From positions 1,302,001-1,366,000 of the forward strand of contig NZ_CP071238.1 in NCBI RefSeq assembly GCF_017299535.1: a stretch of 64,000 nucleotides of DNA, read 5' to 3'. The DNA comes from Serratia marcescens subsp. marcescens ATCC 13880 (GTDB taxonomy: Bacteria; Pseudomonadota; Gammaproteobacteria; Enterobacterales; Enterobacteriaceae). The notes under the pieces were generated by a model. It was given only the letters and a program-made list of their open reading frames with translations. It was not told the DNA's origin and did no database searches. Position 1 is the first letter of the stretch, and every line of letters begins with the position of its first letter. Positions 45,525-57,520 of the stretch are shown piece after piece. A program made the translations under genes and the position numbers.

Positions 45525-47257
45525 CGCGTTTCCTCCTCGTCGTAGCCCTGCACCAGCTCGATAAACGCCTGCTCCATCGAAGGGCTGGGATTGTCGTCGC
45601 GCGCCACCTGCTGTTTGAGATCGTCCGGCGTGCCGGCGGCGATGATCTTGCCGCGATACACCAGGCCGATGCGGTCGCAGTATTCCGCCTCGTCCATAAA
45701 GTGGGTGGTCACCATCACCGTCACGCCCTTGTCGACCATGCCGTTGATGTGCAGCCAGAACTCGCGCCGCGTCAGCGGATCGACGCCGGAAGTCGGTTCG
45801 TCGAGGAACAGAATATCCGGTTCGTGCATCAGCGCGCAGGCCAGCGCCAGGCGCTGTTTGAAGCCGAGCGGCAACGCGTCCGGCGTCTGATCGAGGATCG
45901 GCGCGAAGTTGAAGGCGCGCGACATCTCGTCGATTTTGTCGCGCTGCGCCTTGCCGCTCAGGCCGTAGACGCCGGAGAAGAATTTCAGGTTCTGCGCCAC
46001 CGTCAGGTTGCCGTACAGCGAGAATTTTTGCGCCATGTAGCCGAGGCGTTGGCGCGCCTTGCCGGAACTGGTCTTCAGATCCATCCCCAGCACCAGCGCC
46101 TTGCCGCCGGACGGCACCAGCAGGCCGCACATCATTTTGAAGGTGGTGGACTTGCCGGCGCCGTTCGGGCCGAGCAGGCCGAAGATTTCGCCGCGCCGCA
46201 CCTGGAAATCGACGTGATCGGTGGCGGCGAAATCGCCGAATTTCTTGGTCAACTGCACCGCTTCGATCACCGTTTCGCCACTTTCGCCGTTGACGGTCGG
46301 CATGATCTCCGCCAGCGCCGAGCGATGGTTGGGGCCGCCGCCGAGCAGATCGATAAACGCATCCTCGAAGCGCGGATCCGCTTCGTTCAGTTCGGCGTCC
46401 GGCAGATCCAGCGCCTGCAGCAGCTGGCGGTGATCTTCGCCTTCTTTCAGGATCAGGCGCAGGTACTTGCCCTGGATCACGCCGTCGGTGACCGCCGGCA
46501 GGCAGATCGCCCGCTGCAGCAACGATCGATGGCTGCCCGGCGGCGCGGCGATCAACACCGTGCGCCCGGCCATACGGCGAGTCAGATCCTGCGGCGCGCC
46601 GCTGAACAGCAGCTCGCCCTCGTTGAGCAGCAGCACTTCGCGGCACTGCTCGGCTTCGTCGAGATAAGAGGTGCTCCACAGGATCAACATGCCGTCGTTG
46701 GCCAGCTCGTGCACCATGCGCCACAGTTCGCGGCGCGAGATCGGATCGACGCCGACGCCCGGTTCATCCAGCAGCAGCACCTGGGGGGCGCCCACCAGCG
46801 TGCAGGCCAGTCCCAGTTTTTGCTTCATGCCGCCGGACAGCTTGCCCGCCAGGCGCTCAGTGAAGCGGGTCAGATCGGTGAATTTCAGCAGCCGTTCGAA
46901 GGTCTGGCGGCGAAGATCGCCGGTGACACCGCGCAGAGCGGCGTACAGCGTCAGGTTCTCCATCACCGTCAGATCCTCATACAGCCCGAACTTCTGCGGC
47001 ATGTAGCCGAGGATCGCGTGCAGTTGACGATCCTGGCCGATCGGATCCAGCCCGGCGACCCGCAGCTTGCCGCTGCTGGGCTGCAGCAGCCCGGCCAGCA
47101 TGCGCAGCAGGGTGGTTTTGCCGGCGCCGTCCGGGCCGACCAGCCCGATCACCGCGCCGCTGCGCAGGGTGGTGGTCAGGCTGGCGACCGCCGGTTTCTC
47201 AAGCGACGGGAAGCGTTTTTCCAGCCCTTCCAGCTCGATGGTGTGCGCCTGTTCCAT
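45521..47257 (-). CDS. ybhF: Dual-domain ABC exporter ATPase YbhF
   Basis: 578 aa with two nucleotide-binding domains, as E. coli YbhF. Domain 1: [37 protein letters not shown]. Domain 2: [24 protein letters not shown] (variant signature also in E. coli), [12 protein letters not shown], and the switch His in [10 protein letters not shown]. It energises YbhR/YbhS. It begins 8 nt after ybhG. Confidence 0.95.
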   Translation of the reverse strand: MEQAHTIELEGLEKRFPSLEKPAVASLTTTLRSGAVIGLVGPDGAGKTTLLRMLAGLLQPSSGKLRVAGLDPIGQDRQLHAILGYMPQKFGLYEDLTVMENLTLYAALRGVTGDLRRQTFERLLKFTDLTRFTERLAGKLSGGMKQKLGLACTLVGAPQVLLLDEPGVGVDPISRRELWRMVHELANDGMLILWSTSYLDEAEQCREVLLLNEGELLFSGAPQDLTRRMAGRTVLIAAPPGSHRSLLQRAICLPAVTDGVIQGKYLRLILKEGEDHRQLLQALDLPDAELNEADPRFEDAFIDLLGGGPNHRSALAEIMPTVNGESGETVIEAVQLTKKFGDFAATDHVDFQVRRGEIFGLLGPNGAGKSTTFKMMCGLLVPSGGKALVLGMDLKTSSGKARQRLGYMAQKFSLYGNLTVAQNLKFFSGVYGLSGKAQRDKIDEMSRAFNFAPILDQTPDALPLGFKQRLALACALMHEPDILFLDEPTSGVDPLTRREFWLHINGMVDKGVTVMVTTHFMDEAEYCDRIGLVYRGKIIAAGTPDDLKQQVARDDNPSPSMEQAFIELVQGYDEEETR

Positions 47258-47265
47258 GGCCGGCC

Positions 47266-48252
47266 TCAGGGTTTGGCGAAGCGCAGGGTGACCGGCATGC
47301 CCTGGCGCAGCGCGTCGTCGGCGTCGGTGACGATCACCCGCAGGCGATACACCAGATCGGTGCGCAGATCCGGCGTTTCAACGCTTTTCGGCGTGAATTC
47401 CGCGGTCGGCGAGACGAAACCGATCTTGCCGTGATAAGGCTTGCCGGGGCGGCCGTCGGTGTAAATTTCCAACTCGGTGCCGGGCACCGCCTGATTCAGG
47501 CTGGTTTCGTTGACGTAGGCGCGCACCCACACCGGCCGGGTCAACGACAGGGCGAACACCGTGCCGCCGGCGCCGAGCATGGTGCCCGGCTCTACCGCAC
47601 GGGTCAGCACCGTGCCGGCGGAAGGGGAGATCAGCGTGGCGTCTTGCAGGTTCAACTGCGCCTGCGCCAACGCCGCTTCGCTTTGCGCCACGTCGGCCTT
47701 GGCCTGTTCAATTTCTTGCGGGCGATTGCCGCTGCGGTATTGCGACAGCTTGTCCTTCGCCGCCTGCAGATTGGCCTGCGCCTGATTGCGGGCGGTGCGC
47801 GCATCCTCCAGCGCGTCGGCGGAGGTGGCGTTTTTCGCCCACAGCCCCTGCTGGCGTTTCAGGAAGCTGTCGGCATAGGTGAAGGCGGACTGGCGCTGCG
47901 CCATTTCTGACTGCACCTGGGCTATCTCTTCGGTGCGATAGCCGGCCTGCAGCAGCGACAGTTTGGCGCGCGCGCTGCCGACGTTGGCTTCGGCCTGCTG
48001 CAGCGCGTTGCGGTAGGGGGCGTCGTCCAGCTTGCCGAGCAACTGGCCTGGCTGAACGGCATCGCCTTCATCCACCGTCAGCGACGCCAGGCGGCCGTCG
48101 ACGCGAAAGCCGAGGTTGACCGTGCGGATATCGACGTTGCCGTACAGCGTCAGCGGCTTATCCTGCTGCTGTTGGTAATGCCAGACCCCGTAAGCGGCGG
48201 CCGCGATCAGCAGAATTAACAACACGATCAAGGCACTGCGTTTTTTGTTCAT
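47266..48252 (-). CDS. ybhG: HlyD-type membrane fusion protein YbhG
   Basis: Periplasmic adaptor of 328 aa with an N-terminal membrane anchor (about 7-24), a biotinyl-lipoyl half with [20 protein letters not shown], a long coiled-coil hairpin (about 75-200) and the second half [15 protein letters not shown]. It links the YbhRSF exporter to an outer-membrane channel such as TolC. It lies 18 nt downstream of cecR. Confidence 0.94.
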   Translation of the reverse strand: MNKKRSALIVLLILLIAAAAYGVWHYQQQQDKPLTLYGNVDIRTVNLGFRVDGRLASLTVDEGDAVQPGQLLGKLDDAPYRNALQQAEANVGSARAKLSLLQAGYRTEEIAQVQSEMAQRQSAFTYADSFLKRQQGLWAKNATSADALEDARTARNQAQANLQAAKDKLSQYRSGNRPQEIEQAKADVAQSEAALAQAQLNLQDATLISPSAGTVLTRAVEPGTMLGAGGTVFALSLTRPVWVRAYVNETSLNQAVPGTELEIYTDGRPGKPYHGKIGFVSPTAEFTPKSVETPDLRTDLVYRLRVIVTDADDALRQGMPVTLRFAKP

Positions 48253-48270
48253 AACACTCCCTGCCTGAAT

Positions 48271-48969
48271 TTACGCGCCGTGACGTTGGCGCAGCCCAAT
48301 AACTAAAATCTCGATATGCTCGCTCAGCACCGCCGCGATTTGCGCCGCTTCGCCCTCGCCAATCTCTTGCCAGCCGGCCTGACGGCGAATGGTCTCTCGC
48401 GCCACGCGGAACGACAGCACCTCGCCGATCAGCGCATGGGTATGCAACACCAGGCGGGTGGCGCGTTCGTCGATGCCGGTGGCGGCCGACAGCAGGCGGC
48501 ACAGCCGCTCGTGCATCGGCGCGATCACCTGGCGGTGGATCAGCGGGTAGGCCTCGGTCGGGGCGAGCTGTTCGCGCGACATGATTTTGCTCAGGTTCAG
48601 CGTGTGCGGCTGGGTCATCAGCTCGCTGAAGGCCAGCAGGCCACGCTGCAGCAAGCGTAGCGCCGCGTCGGGTGAGCGTTGTTCGGGCGCTTCTTGCCCA
48701 AAGCGATCGACCTCTTCGGCCAACGGGGCGAACGCCTGCTGGATGAAATCGGCGAGCGACTGCGCCACGGCCAGATACAGCCCCTCTTTGGAGCTGAAGT
48801 AATAGGTAATGGCGGCGATGTTCTGGCCGGCGCGCTGGGCGATATCGCGCGTGGTGGCGCCCTGCAGGCCGAATTCGCCGAACAGTTCGGTCGCCGCGGC
48901 GAGCAGCTGCCTGCGCGTTTGCTCGCCGCGCGCCCGGCCGGCGGCCTGATGAGGGACGGAAGCTGGCAT
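48271..48969 (-). CDS. cecR: TetR-family regulator CecR
   Basis: Repressor of 232 aa heading the exporter operon. N-terminal TetR HTH is visible as QLLAAATELFGEFGLQGATTRDIAQRAGQNIAAITYYFSSKEGLY (about 21-65, HTH core ATTRDIAQRAGQNIAAI). The C-terminal ligand domain resembles E. coli CecR (YbiH), which controls ybhGFSR and the divergent rhlE. A perfect 10-bp inverted repeat lies just upstream and is probably its operator. The ribosome site is weak. Confidence 0.92.
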   Translation of the reverse strand: MPASVPHQAAGRARGEQTRRQLLAAATELFGEFGLQGATTRDIAQRAGQNIAAITYYFSSKEGLYLAVAQSLADFIQQAFAPLAEEVDRFGQEAPEQRSPDAALRLLQRGLLAFSELMTQPHTLNLSKIMSREQLAPTEAYPLIHRQVIAPMHERLCRLLSAATGIDERATRLVLHTHALIGEVLSFRVARETIRRQAGWQEIGEGEAAQIAAVLSEHIEILVIGLRQRHGA

Positions 48970-48981
48970 GGGTCACGCTCG

Positions 48982-49007
48982 AAGTTAATCAATCATATGA
49001 TTAACTT
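48982..49007. promoter_or_regulatory. Candidate CecR operator
   Basis: AAGTTAATCA-N6-TGATTAACTT, perfect 10-bp arms, 13 nt upstream of cecR and between it and the divergent rhlE. Typical size and symmetry for a TetR-family dimer pair. Confidence 0.65.
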
Positions 49008-49266
49008 TATGCCAGATTGTCTAAAACGCAACCGCTAACCACAATGAGTTATGTGATCGGCTTCAGACAATGCTGAATTTACGGCAGATTGTGCTCTAGG
49101 TGCGTAAAAGTGCTTTTTATTGCGCGACTTCTGTTACAATCGGCGCCTGGTGCACTGCAGTTTGTGCCAATCCCTCGTGGTCATGCTTAATGCCCCGTCT
49201 GATCATCCTCCCAGGAAACTGCACCGAACACCGTTAGGTTAGGGGGGATCTGGAGTTTTTCTCTTT

Positions 49267-50640
49267 ATGTCATTTGAAACCCTCGGCTTAAGTGCTGAAA
49301 TTGTGCGCGCTGTTGAAGAACAGGGCTATCGCGAACCGACGCCAATCCAGCGTCAGGCTATCCCTGTCGTGCTGGAAGGTCGTGACCTGATGGCCAGCGC
49401 CCAGACCGGCACCGGTAAAACCGCCGGTTTTACCCTGCCGCTGTTGCAGCTGCTGAGCAAGCATGACCATCCGGTCAAAGGCCGTCGCCCGGTGCGCGCG
49501 CTGATCCTGACGCCAACCCGTGAGCTGGCGGCGCAGATCGGCGAAAACGTCGAGGCCTACAGCAAACACCTGCGCCTGCGTTCGCTGGTGGTGTTTGGCG
49601 GCGTGAGCATCAACCCGCAGATGATGAAGCTGCGCGGCGGCGTCGATATCCTGGTGGCGACGCCGGGCCGTCTGCTGGATCTGGAACATCAGAACGCGGT
49701 TGACCTGTCCAAAATCGAAATTCTGGTGTTGGACGAAGCGGACCGCATGTTGGACATGGGCTTTATCCACGACATCCGCCGCGTGCTGGCCAAGCTGCCG
49801 GCCAAGCGCCAGAACCTGCTGTTCTCCGCGACCTTCTCCGACGACATCAAGGCGCTGGCCAACAAGCTGCTGCACAACCCGGCCTCGGTGGAAGTGGCGC
49901 GCCGCAACACCGCGTCCGAGCAGATCGAACAGAGCGTGCACTTCGTCGACAAGAAGCGTAAGCGGGAACTGCTGTCGCAGATGATCGGCGAAGGCGACTG
50001 GAAACAGGTGCTGGTGTTTACCCGCACCAAGCACGGCGCCAACCACCTGGCGGAACAGCTGAACAAAGACGGCATCACCGCTGCGGCGATCCACGGCAAC
50101 AAGAGCCAGGGCGCCCGTACCCGTGCGTTGGCCGATTTCAAAGACGGCCGCATCCGCGTGCTGGTGGCGACCGATATCGCGGCGCGCGGTCTGGATATCG
50201 ACCAGCTGCCGCACGTGGTGAACTATGAGCTGCCTAACGTGCCGGAAGACTATGTGCACCGTATTGGCCGTACCGGCCGCGCGGAACGCACCGGTGAAGC
50301 TATTTCGCTGGTGTGCGTGGATGAACACAAGCTGCTGCGCGACATCGAGCGTCTGCTGAAGCGTGAAATTCCGCGCATTGCGCTGCCGGGCTACGAGCCG
50401 GATCCGACCATCAAAGCCGAGCCGATCATCAACGGCCGCCAGGGCGGCGGACGCGGTGCGCCGCGCGGCAACGGCGGCGGCCAGCGTTCCGGTAACGGCG
50501 GCGGTCAGCGCAGCGGTAACGCGAACGGCGGCCAGCGTGAAAACCGTGGCAACGGCAACACTCGCCCGCAGGGGGACGGTCAACGCCGTTCCGGCGCGCC
50601 GTCTTCGCGCCGCCCGCGCAATCGCAAACCGGCTGAATAA
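49267..50640 (+). CDS. rhlE: DEAD-box RNA helicase RhlE
   Basis: ATP-dependent RNA helicase of 457 aa. Q motif [11 protein letters not shown], motif [11 protein letters not shown], Ia [58 protein letters not shown]. The C-terminal tail from about residue 395 is Gly/Arg/Asn/Gln-rich and basic, of the RGG type that binds RNA non-specifically, and includes two 8-residue repeats. It acts in ribosome assembly and RNA turnover in E. coli. The 297-nt leader carries the CecR-type operator at its far end. Confidence 0.95.
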   Translation: MSFETLGLSAEIVRAVEEQGYREPTPIQRQAIPVVLEGRDLMASAQTGTGKTAGFTLPLLQLLSKHDHPVKGRRPVRALILTPTRELAAQIGENVEAYSKHLRLRSLVVFGGVSINPQMMKLRGGVDILVATPGRLLDLEHQNAVDLSKIEILVLDEADRMLDMGFIHDIRRVLAKLPAKRQNLLFSATFSDDIKALANKLLHNPASVEVARRNTASEQIEQSVHFVDKKRKRELLSQMIGEGDWKQVLVFTRTKHGANHLAEQLNKDGITAAAIHGNKSQGARTRALADFKDGRIRVLVATDIAARGLDIDQLPHVVNYELPNVPEDYVHRIGRTGRAERTGEAISLVCVDEHKLLRDIERLLKREIPRIALPGYEPDPTIKAEPIINGRQGGGRGAPRGNGGGQRSGNGGGQRSGNANGGQRENRGNGNTRPQGDGQRRSGAPSSRRPRNRKPAE

Positions 50641-50660
50641 GCCTGATTGCTCAAAGAGTA

Positions 50661-50687
50661 AGCCGCCGATACGGGCGGCTTTTTTTT
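50661..50687 (+). terminator. Rho-independent terminator of rhlE
   Basis: AGCCGCC - GATACG - GGCGGCT (50661-50680) followed by a run of T. Confidence 0.92.
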
Positions 50688-50753
50688 GCCTGGCGGAACG
50701 CCATTTTCGTACTAGGCTGGACGGTGGCTACCCCTACATTCCAGGAGACGGAG

Positions 50754-51713
50754 ATGAAATTGAAGTGCGCAATTCTCGATGATTACCAGCAGGTGGCGCT
50801 CAAGATGGCGGACTGGTCGGCGCTGGCCGATCGGGTGGAGGTGTCCGCCATCAGCGCGCACTTTACCGATGAAGCGGAACTGGCGGTGCATCTGCAGGAG
50901 TGCGACATTTTGGTCATCATGCGCGAGCGCACGCCGATGACCGCCTCGCTGCTGGCGCGGCTGCCGAAGCTGAAGCTGCTGATCACCTCCGGCATGCGCA
51001 ACGCCGCTATCGATTTGGCCGCCGCCGCCGAGCGTGGCGTAGTCGTGTGCGGCACCCGCAGCGGGTCGGCGGCGCCGATGGAGTTGACCTGGGCGCTGCT
51101 GCTCGGGCTGGCGAAGCATATCGTACCGGAAAGCGTCGGGCTGCAAAACAACGGTCCGTGGCAACGGGATCTCGGCGTCACCCTGCAGGGCAAGACGCTG
51201 GGGCTGCTGGGATTGGGCAAGATCGGCGGCCAAATGGCCAAGGTGGCGCAGGCGTTCGGCATGCGGGTGCTGGCCTGGAGCCAAAACCTGACGGCGGAAC
51301 GGGCGGCGCAGGAGGGCGCTGAGCTGGCGTCATCCAAACGGGCGCTGTTTGAGCAGAGCGATTTTGTCTCCATTCACCTGGTGCTGAGCGACCGCAGCCG
51401 CGGGTTGGTGGGGCGTGATGAATTGGCGGCGATGAAGCCCACCGCTTACCTGATCAACACCTCGCGCGCGGGGATCGTCGATCGGGCGGCGTTGGTGGAC
51501 ATCCTGCAACAGCGGAAGATCGCCGGCGCCGGGCTGGACGTGTTCGAGACGGAGCCGCTGCCGGCCGACGATGTGTTTCGCCAACTGCCCAACGTGCTGG
51601 CGACGCCGCATGTGGGTTATGTGGCGGACGACAACTACCGCGCTTACTTCACCGAGGCGGTCGAGGACATTGCGGCGTTCCTCGCCGGCCAACCGATCCG
51701 CCGGCTGGGCTGA
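50754..51713 (+). CDS. D-isomer-specific 2-hydroxyacid dehydrogenase
   Basis: NAD(P)-dependent oxidoreductase of 319 aa. The nucleotide fold motif is GLLGLGKIGGQMAKVA (GxGxxG near residue 152). The catalytic triad is present: Arg in NTSRAGIVD, Glu in LDVFETEPLP and His in ATPHVGYV. The substrate (phosphoglycerate, glyoxylate, other 2-keto acid) cannot be fixed by eye. The ATG at 50754 follows AGGAG by 6 nt; an in-frame upstream ATG lacks a site. Monocistronic. Confidence 0.9.
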   Translation: MKLKCAILDDYQQVALKMADWSALADRVEVSAISAHFTDEAELAVHLQECDILVIMRERTPMTASLLARLPKLKLLITSGMRNAAIDLAAAAERGVVVCGTRSGSAAPMELTWALLLGLAKHIVPESVGLQNNGPWQRDLGVTLQGKTLGLLGLGKIGGQMAKVAQAFGMRVLAWSQNLTAERAAQEGAELASSKRALFEQSDFVSIHLVLSDRSRGLVGRDELAAMKPTAYLINTSRAGIVDRAALVDILQQRKIAGAGLDVFETEPLPADDVFRQLPNVLATPHVGYVADDNYRAYFTEAVEDIAAFLAGQPIRRLG

Positions 51714-51797
51714 CGGCATTTTTAATGCCCGCTGAGGCTTGTCTGACGCGGGCATTCACCCGTATCATTGCGGGTCTTTTTTTAGCTGGGATTGGTC

Positions 51798-52730
51798 ATG
51801 CGCGTATTATTGGCTCCGATGGAGGGCGTTCTCGACTCTTTGGTGCGTGAGTTGCTCACCGAAGTGAACGACTACGATCTGTGCATCACCGAATTTTTGC
51901 GCGTGGTCGATCAGCTGCTGCCGGCCAAGTCGTTCTACCGGCTGTGCCCGGAGCTGCGTCACGCCAGCCGCACGCCATCGGGCACGCTGGTGCGGGTACA
52001 GCTGCTGGGGCAGTACCCGCAATGGCTGGCGGAGAACGCCGCGCGTGCGGTGGAACTGGGCTCTTACGGCGTCGATCTCAACTGCGGCTGCCCGTCCAAG
52101 CTGGTGAATGGCAGCGGCGGCGGGGCGACGCTGCTCAAAGATCCGGAATTGATCTACCAGGGCGCCAAAGCGATGCGCGCGGCGGTGCCGGCCCATCTGC
52201 CGGTCACGGTGAAGGTGCGTCTGGGCTGGGATTCCTCCAGCCGCAGCTTTGAAATCGCCGATGCGGTGCAGCAGGCCGGCGCCAGCGAGCTGACGGTGCA
52301 TGGCCGCACCAAAGAGGACGGCTACAAGGCGGATCGCATCAATTGGGCGGCGATCGGCGAGATCCGTCAGCGGCTGAGCATCCCGGTGATCGCCAACGGC
52401 GAGATCTGGGATCACCAGAGCGCGCAGGATTGCCTGCAGGCGACCGGCTGCGACGCCGTCATGCTGGGGCGCGGCGCGCTCAACGTGCCGAACCTGAGCC
52501 GGGTGGTGAAGTATAACGAGCCGCGCATGCCCTGGCCGCAGGTGGTTGAGCTGCTGCAAAAATATGTCCATCTGGAAAAGCAGGGCGACACCGGTCTGTA
52601 TCACGTGGCACGCATCAAACAGTGGCTGGGTTATTTGCGTAAAGAATATGACGAAGCCACCGAACTGTTCAGCGAAATACGCGCGCTGACGACGTCTGGG
52701 GATATTGCGCGCGTCATCTGCCGCAGCTAA
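51798..52730 (+). CDS. dusC: tRNA-dihydrouridine(16) synthase
   Basis: FMN-dependent enzyme of 310 aa reducing U16 in tRNA. N terminus [19 protein letters not shown] and the whole chain match E. coli DusC. Active-site Cys is in [24 protein letters not shown] loop (Cys about 98), with [10 protein letters not shown] and IANGEIWD lining the FMN site, and the C-terminal RNA-binding helical domain [17 protein letters not shown]. Start by similarity; an in-frame TTG two codons earlier is less likely. Confidence 0.96.
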   Translation: MRVLLAPMEGVLDSLVRELLTEVNDYDLCITEFLRVVDQLLPAKSFYRLCPELRHASRTPSGTLVRVQLLGQYPQWLAENAARAVELGSYGVDLNCGCPSKLVNGSGGGATLLKDPELIYQGAKAMRAAVPAHLPVTVKVRLGWDSSSRSFEIADAVQQAGASELTVHGRTKEDGYKADRINWAAIGEIRQRLSIPVIANGEIWDHQSAQDCLQATGCDAVMLGRGALNVPNLSRVVKYNEPRMPWPQVVELLQKYVHLEKQGDTGLYHVARIKQWLGYLRKEYDEATELFSEIRALTTSGDIARVICRS

Positions 52731-52759
52731 AAATAAACCCGCGCGCGGCGGGTTTATTT
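52731..52759. terminator. Bidirectional terminator after dusC
   Basis: AAATAAACCCGC (52731-52742) pairs with GCGGGTTTATTT (52748-52759), directly after the dusC stop and between convergent genes. Confidence 0.9.
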
Positions 52760-52771
52760 AAAATGGTATTA

Positions 52772-53038
52772 TCAGGCGGCTTTGTCGAGACGGTTCAATT
52801 CTATCTCGATATCCTGAATGGTTTTTTCCAGTCCTTCCAAACAGGCGCCCTGTTTATTCAACAGGTCGTTAATGGCTTCGGCGAATGCCTTATTTTTACA
52901 TTCCCCCTGATCGAAGGCCAGCCAGTGTGCGGAGAGCGTCTCGGTATTCGCCTGCGCATAGTGGCGCATTTCCTTCAGCTGGGAAGCGACGTTGCGTAAA
53001 TTATCCAGCTGCGCCTGTGCGTTTGCATTGTTGCTCAT
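52772..53038 (-). CDS. Small helical protein of unknown function, WXG100-like in outline
   Basis: 88 aa, no signal peptide, no membrane segment. It looks like two amphipathic helices (about 7-35 and 48-85) around a central turn with Trp in SAHWLAFDQGE; Gln, Asn and Leu dominate and two cysteines are present (one in GECKNK, one in GACLEG). The length and helix-Trp-helix outline recall WXG100 proteins, but there is no clear WxG. AAGGAG lies 6 nt before the ATG, so the start is good. AT-rich DNA upstream, and no secretion genes nearby. Confidence 0.7.
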   Translation of the reverse strand: MSNNANAQAQLDNLRNVASQLKEMRHYAQANTETLSAHWLAFDQGECKNKAFAEAINDLLNKQGACLEGLEKTIQDIEIELNRLDKAA

Positions 53039-53232
53039 GAATTTCTCCTTGAGTTGGCCGTTAAATAATTTCGACTGCGGAATCAAGCTTACCCCATTTA
53101 AATAAAAATATCACCCTGAGTGGTCTGGGTGGTTATTTTCTAGCGGGTGTGGTTATATTTATTGCTCGGCTGAACAAGGACTTGGGTGGAATTGTAAAAA
53201 TAGATAAATACGGTGTTTTTGGCGATTATTTT

Positions 53233-53256
53233 CGGCCATCCCGTTCGGGATGGCCG
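53233..53256. terminator. Hairpin after afuC
   Basis: CGGCCATCCC (53233-53242) pairs with GGGATGGCCG (53247-53256) around GTTC, 29 nt past the afuC stop. T-rich sequence lies on the plus-strand side only, so it may protect the afu transcript end rather than terminate strictly. Confidence 0.55.
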
Positions 53257-53284
53257 TTATTCTAACGCTTAAGAGTGATGCTTA

Positions 53285-54331
<1,047 letters not shown>

Positions 54332-54342
54332 CATGGGCTCCA

Positions 54343-56421
54343 TTACGCCTGGTTTTTGGCTTTTGAACGGGAGATGCGTGCCTCACCGATCAGCCAGTCA
54401 AAGAGGAAAATAATCGCCAGTATCACCACGATCAGAATTGAACCGTAGGCGATCGCCACGCCGTATTCGCCGTCTTCCACGCGGTTGAGGATGTAGGCGG
54501 TGGCCACGCGGGTATCGGGGGTGACCAGGAAGACGATGGCGCTGACGGTGGTGATGGCGCGCACGAAGCTGTAGATCAGCGCCGACAGGATCGCCGGGCG
54601 CAGCAGCGGCAGCAGAATGTGCGTGATGGTGCGCAGCGAGCCGGCGCGCAGGCTGAGCGAGGCTTCGTCCAGCGATTTGTCTATCTGGCCCAGCCCGGCG
54701 ATCCCGGCGCGAATGCCCACCGGCACGTTGCGCATCACCATCGAGATAATCACGATGGCGGCCGTCCCGGTGAGGTACACCGGCGCGCTGTTGAAGGCGA
54801 GAATGTAAGAGACGCCCGCCACGGTGCCCGGCACCGCAAAGCACAGCATGGTGGTGAACTCGATGGTCTTTTTGCCCTTGAACTGCTGGCGCACCACGAT
54901 CCAGGCGATCAGCAGACCAAACGCGGCGGTGATCGGCGCGGCGATCCCGGCGTACAGCAGCGTGTCGAGCAGCGAAGGCCACGCGCCGTCGCTCATGCCC
55001 TGGCCGAACAGCTTGATGAAGTTATCCAGCGTCAGCGTGTAATCCACCCCCCAGTTGACGGTGAAGCTGCCGTAGAAAATGCTGCCGTAGAGCAAGGCGT
55101 TAAAGGCTACCCACACCGCCAGCAACGCGATCACGCTCCACACCAGCGTGACCGGCAGCGGCTGCACGTCGCCGCGGTAGGATTTGCCGGACACGGTGAC
55201 GTAGGAACGCTTGCCGATCCACAGGTACTGGATGCAGAACACCAGCAGCGAGAACAGCAGCAGGAAGGCGCCGAGGGTGCTGGCGGCCTGATAGTCGAGC
55301 TGCGAGCCGGTGATGTAGAAATAGATTTGCGTCGCCAGCACGTCGAAGTTGCCGCCGAGCACCAGCGGGTTGCTGAAGTCGGCCAGCGATTGCACCACCA
55401 CGATCAGAAACGCGTTGGCCAGCGCCGGTTTCAGCAGCGGCACGAACACGCCGTTAAAGGTTTGCCAACGGCTGGCGCGCAGGGTGTAGGAGGCCTCTTC
55501 CAGCGAAGGATGAATGGTCTTGATCGCGCCGTCGAGGATCATGAACGCCATCGGCGTGAACGCCAGCACCTGCGCCAGCCAGATGCCGGTAAAACCATAC
55601 AGCCAGTTGGTGTTGGTCAGGCCGAACCAGGTCACCATCCACTCGGTGACGTAGCCGGAGCGCCCCATCATCAGCGTGACGCCCAGGCCGACGACGAACG
55701 GCGGCGTGACGATGGGCAGGATGGAGAAGATGCGGCCGATAATGGCGCTGCGTTTGGCGATGCGGGTGGTGTAAATCGCCAGCACCAGGCCGAAGAAGGT
55801 GCAGCCGGCGCCCACCGCGATCGATAGGGCGATGGAGTTGAGGATCACCTGAACGATATGCGCCTGCGACAGCACGTTCATAAAGGCCAGCGGCGCGAAC
55901 GCGCCCGTCTGGTCGGTAAACATCGGAATGAAAATCGCGATGCTCGGCCAGACGATGAAGACGCCGATCAGCGCCACGATGGTGACCAGCGCGCCGATAA
56001 CGAAACGGTCGCCGCCCAGCCATTCGAGGCGGGTCAGCGCCAGCGTCATGATGGCGCCCAGCGCGGTCAATTGCACCAGGGTGGCGTAGCCTAAGCCGCG
56101 TCCCGCCACCGTGGCGCTGACGACGATAAAGGCCATGCACAGCAGCGCCCAGCCGGCGTCGAACGCGTGCCGCCGCCGCCGTTCACCGCCCGCCGCGGCG
56201 TAGGGGCGAAGCAGCAGCAGGCTCGGCAACAGGCACCAAAGCCAGCTGATATTGCGGTGTGACCAGCCGTAGGCCGCGAGGATTTCATCGCCGGTGGACT
56301 CCAGCAGGCCGTAATCCAGGCTCCAGCTCGGCAGCAGGGCGAACGCCAGCCAGCCAAGCAAAACCCAAAGGAATATCGCATCTCGTTTTTTCACGAGATG
56401 GAGTGCATGTGTATGTGACAT
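54343..56421 (-). CDS. afuB: AfuB-type ABC importer permease (fused double permease)
   Basis: Inner-membrane permease of 692 aa with two permease halves. Each half has an EAA coupling loop: [22 protein letters not shown] near residue 310 and [22 protein letters not shown] near 605 (shown only as the leading LEEASYTL and LDEASLSL). An extra N-terminal region with four helices precedes the first half. It is the AfuB/FbpB layout. It lies 67 nt after afuA and overlaps the possible early afuC start. Confidence 0.9.
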   Translation of the reverse strand: MSHTHALHLVKKRDAIFLWVLLGWLAFALLPSWSLDYGLLESTGDEILAAYGWSHRNISWLWCLLPSLLLLRPYAAAGGERRRRHAFDAGWALLCMAFIVVSATVAGRGLGYATLVQLTALGAIMTLALTRLEWLGGDRFVIGALVTIVALIGVFIVWPSIAIFIPMFTDQTGAFAPLAFMNVLSQAHIVQVILNSIALSIAVGAGCTFFGLVLAIYTTRIAKRSAIIGRIFSILPIVTPPFVVGLGVTLMMGRSGYVTEWMVTWFGLTNTNWLYGFTGIWLAQVLAFTPMAFMILDGAIKTIHPSLEEASYTLRASRWQTFNGVFVPLLKPALANAFLIVVVQSLADFSNPLVLGGNFDVLATQIYFYITGSQLDYQAASTLGAFLLLFSLLVFCIQYLWIGKRSYVTVSGKSYRGDVQPLPVTLVWSVIALLAVWVAFNALLYGSIFYGSFTVNWGVDYTLTLDNFIKLFGQGMSDGAWPSLLDTLLYAGIAAPITAAFGLLIAWIVVRQQFKGKKTIEFTTMLCFAVPGTVAGVSYILAFNSAPVYLTGTAAIVIISMVMRNVPVGIRAGIAGLGQIDKSLDEASLSLRAGSLRTITHILLPLLRPAILSALIYSFVRAITTVSAIVFLVTPDTRVATAYILNRVEDGEYGVAIAYGSILIVVILAIIFLFDWLIGEARISRSKAKNQA

Positions 56422-56488
56422 AAGTTTCCCGGATGTTCAGGCCGGGCAAGGCGTGAGGCTTACCCGGCAACAGGCGCAGAATGTGGGC

Positions 56489-57520
56489 TTATTTACCCAT
56501 CTTGACTTCGCTGACCCATTTGTTGATCAGCGCCTTGCGGACCTCGGTCGAGCCGTACTTGTCCATGTCGTAGTTGATCAGCTTCAGGTCGTCGAGCTTC
56601 AGCGAGTTCGGCGAGGTGTCGGCGGTGGTATTGGTCAGGATCTGATAGGACTTGCCTTGCTTCCACGCCAGCTCCTGCGCCTCTTTCGACAACACCCAAT
56701 CCACGAACAGCTTGGCGTTGTCGAGGTTGCGCGCGCCTTTGAGGATGCTGACGCCGCCGATTTCGTAGCCGGTGCCTTCACACGGCGAGATCAGCTCAAG
56801 CGGCGCGCCCTGTTCCTTTTCGAGCGAGTAGTCATGCAGGAAACCGATGCCGATCGCCGTTTCACCGCGGGCGGCGTTGCGCGCCGGGGCAATGCCGGAC
56901 TTGGTGTACTGCGAAACGTTGGCGTTCAGCTGCTTGAGGTAATCGAACGCCTGATCGTCTCCCCACAGCTGGGCGAAGGTCGCCAGCGCGGTGTAGGCGG
57001 TGCCGGAGCTTTGCGGATCGGCGATTTGAATCTCGCCCTTGTATTCCGGCTTGGTCAGGTCTTTCCAGCACTTGGGCACCGGCAGGTTTTTCTCTTTCAG
57101 GCGCTGGGTATTGACGCCAAAGCCGAGAATGCCGACGTAGACCGCCGAGGAGTAGTTGCCTTTCAGCTTGGCCGGATCGCGGAATTGCGTCATCACCTGG
57201 TCGAGGTTCGGCGATTTGTACGGCTGCAGCAGCCCCATTTCACCGGCCTGGGATTGCGGATCGAGCGTGCCGCCATACCAGACGTCCGCCTGCGGGTTCT
57301 TCTTCTCGGCGTCCACTTTTGCCAGCGTGCTGCCGGAACCGTTGCGGATGAACGAGGTTTTCACGTCATATTTCTCGCCGAAGGCTTTGGTTTCCGCTTC
57401 GCACATTTCATTGGTGGCGCTGCAGTAAACCACCAGGCGGCCCTTGGCGTGCGCGGCGCCGCTCAGCGTCGCCAGCGCGATGCCGGATGCTATCAGGGTA
57501 GTGACCCACGTTTTTTTCAT
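56489..57520 (-). CDS. afuA: AfuA-type periplasmic hexose-phosphate-binding protein
   Basis: Periplasmic binding protein of 343 aa. Signal peptide ends AHA (residue 25); the mature protein begins KGRLVVYCSATNEMCEAETKAF, class II transferrin-like fold. AfuA hallmarks such as SATNEMCEAE, FIRNGSGSTLAK, DVWYGGTLDPQSQAGEMG and IADPQSSGTAYTAL are there, not the tyrosine pair of true ferric-binding proteins. AAGGATAA precedes the ATG, which overlaps the uhpC stop (ATGA). The context with uhpABC supports sugar phosphate as ligand. Confidence 0.92.
   Translation of the reverse strand: MKKTWVTTLIASGIALATLSGAAHAKGRLVVYCSATNEMCEAETKAFGEKYDVKTSFIRNGSGSTLAKVDAEKKNPQADVWYGGTLDPQSQAGEMGLLQPYKSPNLDQVMTQFRDPAKLKGNYSSAVYVGILGFGVNTQRLKEKNLPVPKCWKDLTKPEYKGEIQIADPQSSGTAYTALATFAQLWGDDQAFDYLKQLNANVSQYTKSGIAPARNAARGETAIGIGFLHDYSLEKEQGAPLELISPCEGTGYEIGGVSILKGARNLDNAKLFVDWVLSKEAQELAWKQGKSYQILTNTTADTSPNSLKLDDLKLINYDMDKYGSTEVRKALINKWVSEVKMGK

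Noticed and set aside
45525..46724. N-terminal extension of YbhS reading to 784 aa
   Set aside because: It overlaps ybhF in another frame; the GTG with GAGGAGG and E. coli similarity set the true start.
43707..47434. Two long plus-strand open frames opposite ybhRSF
   Set aside because: Low-complexity His/Gln/Asp translations, antisense to conserved exporter genes.
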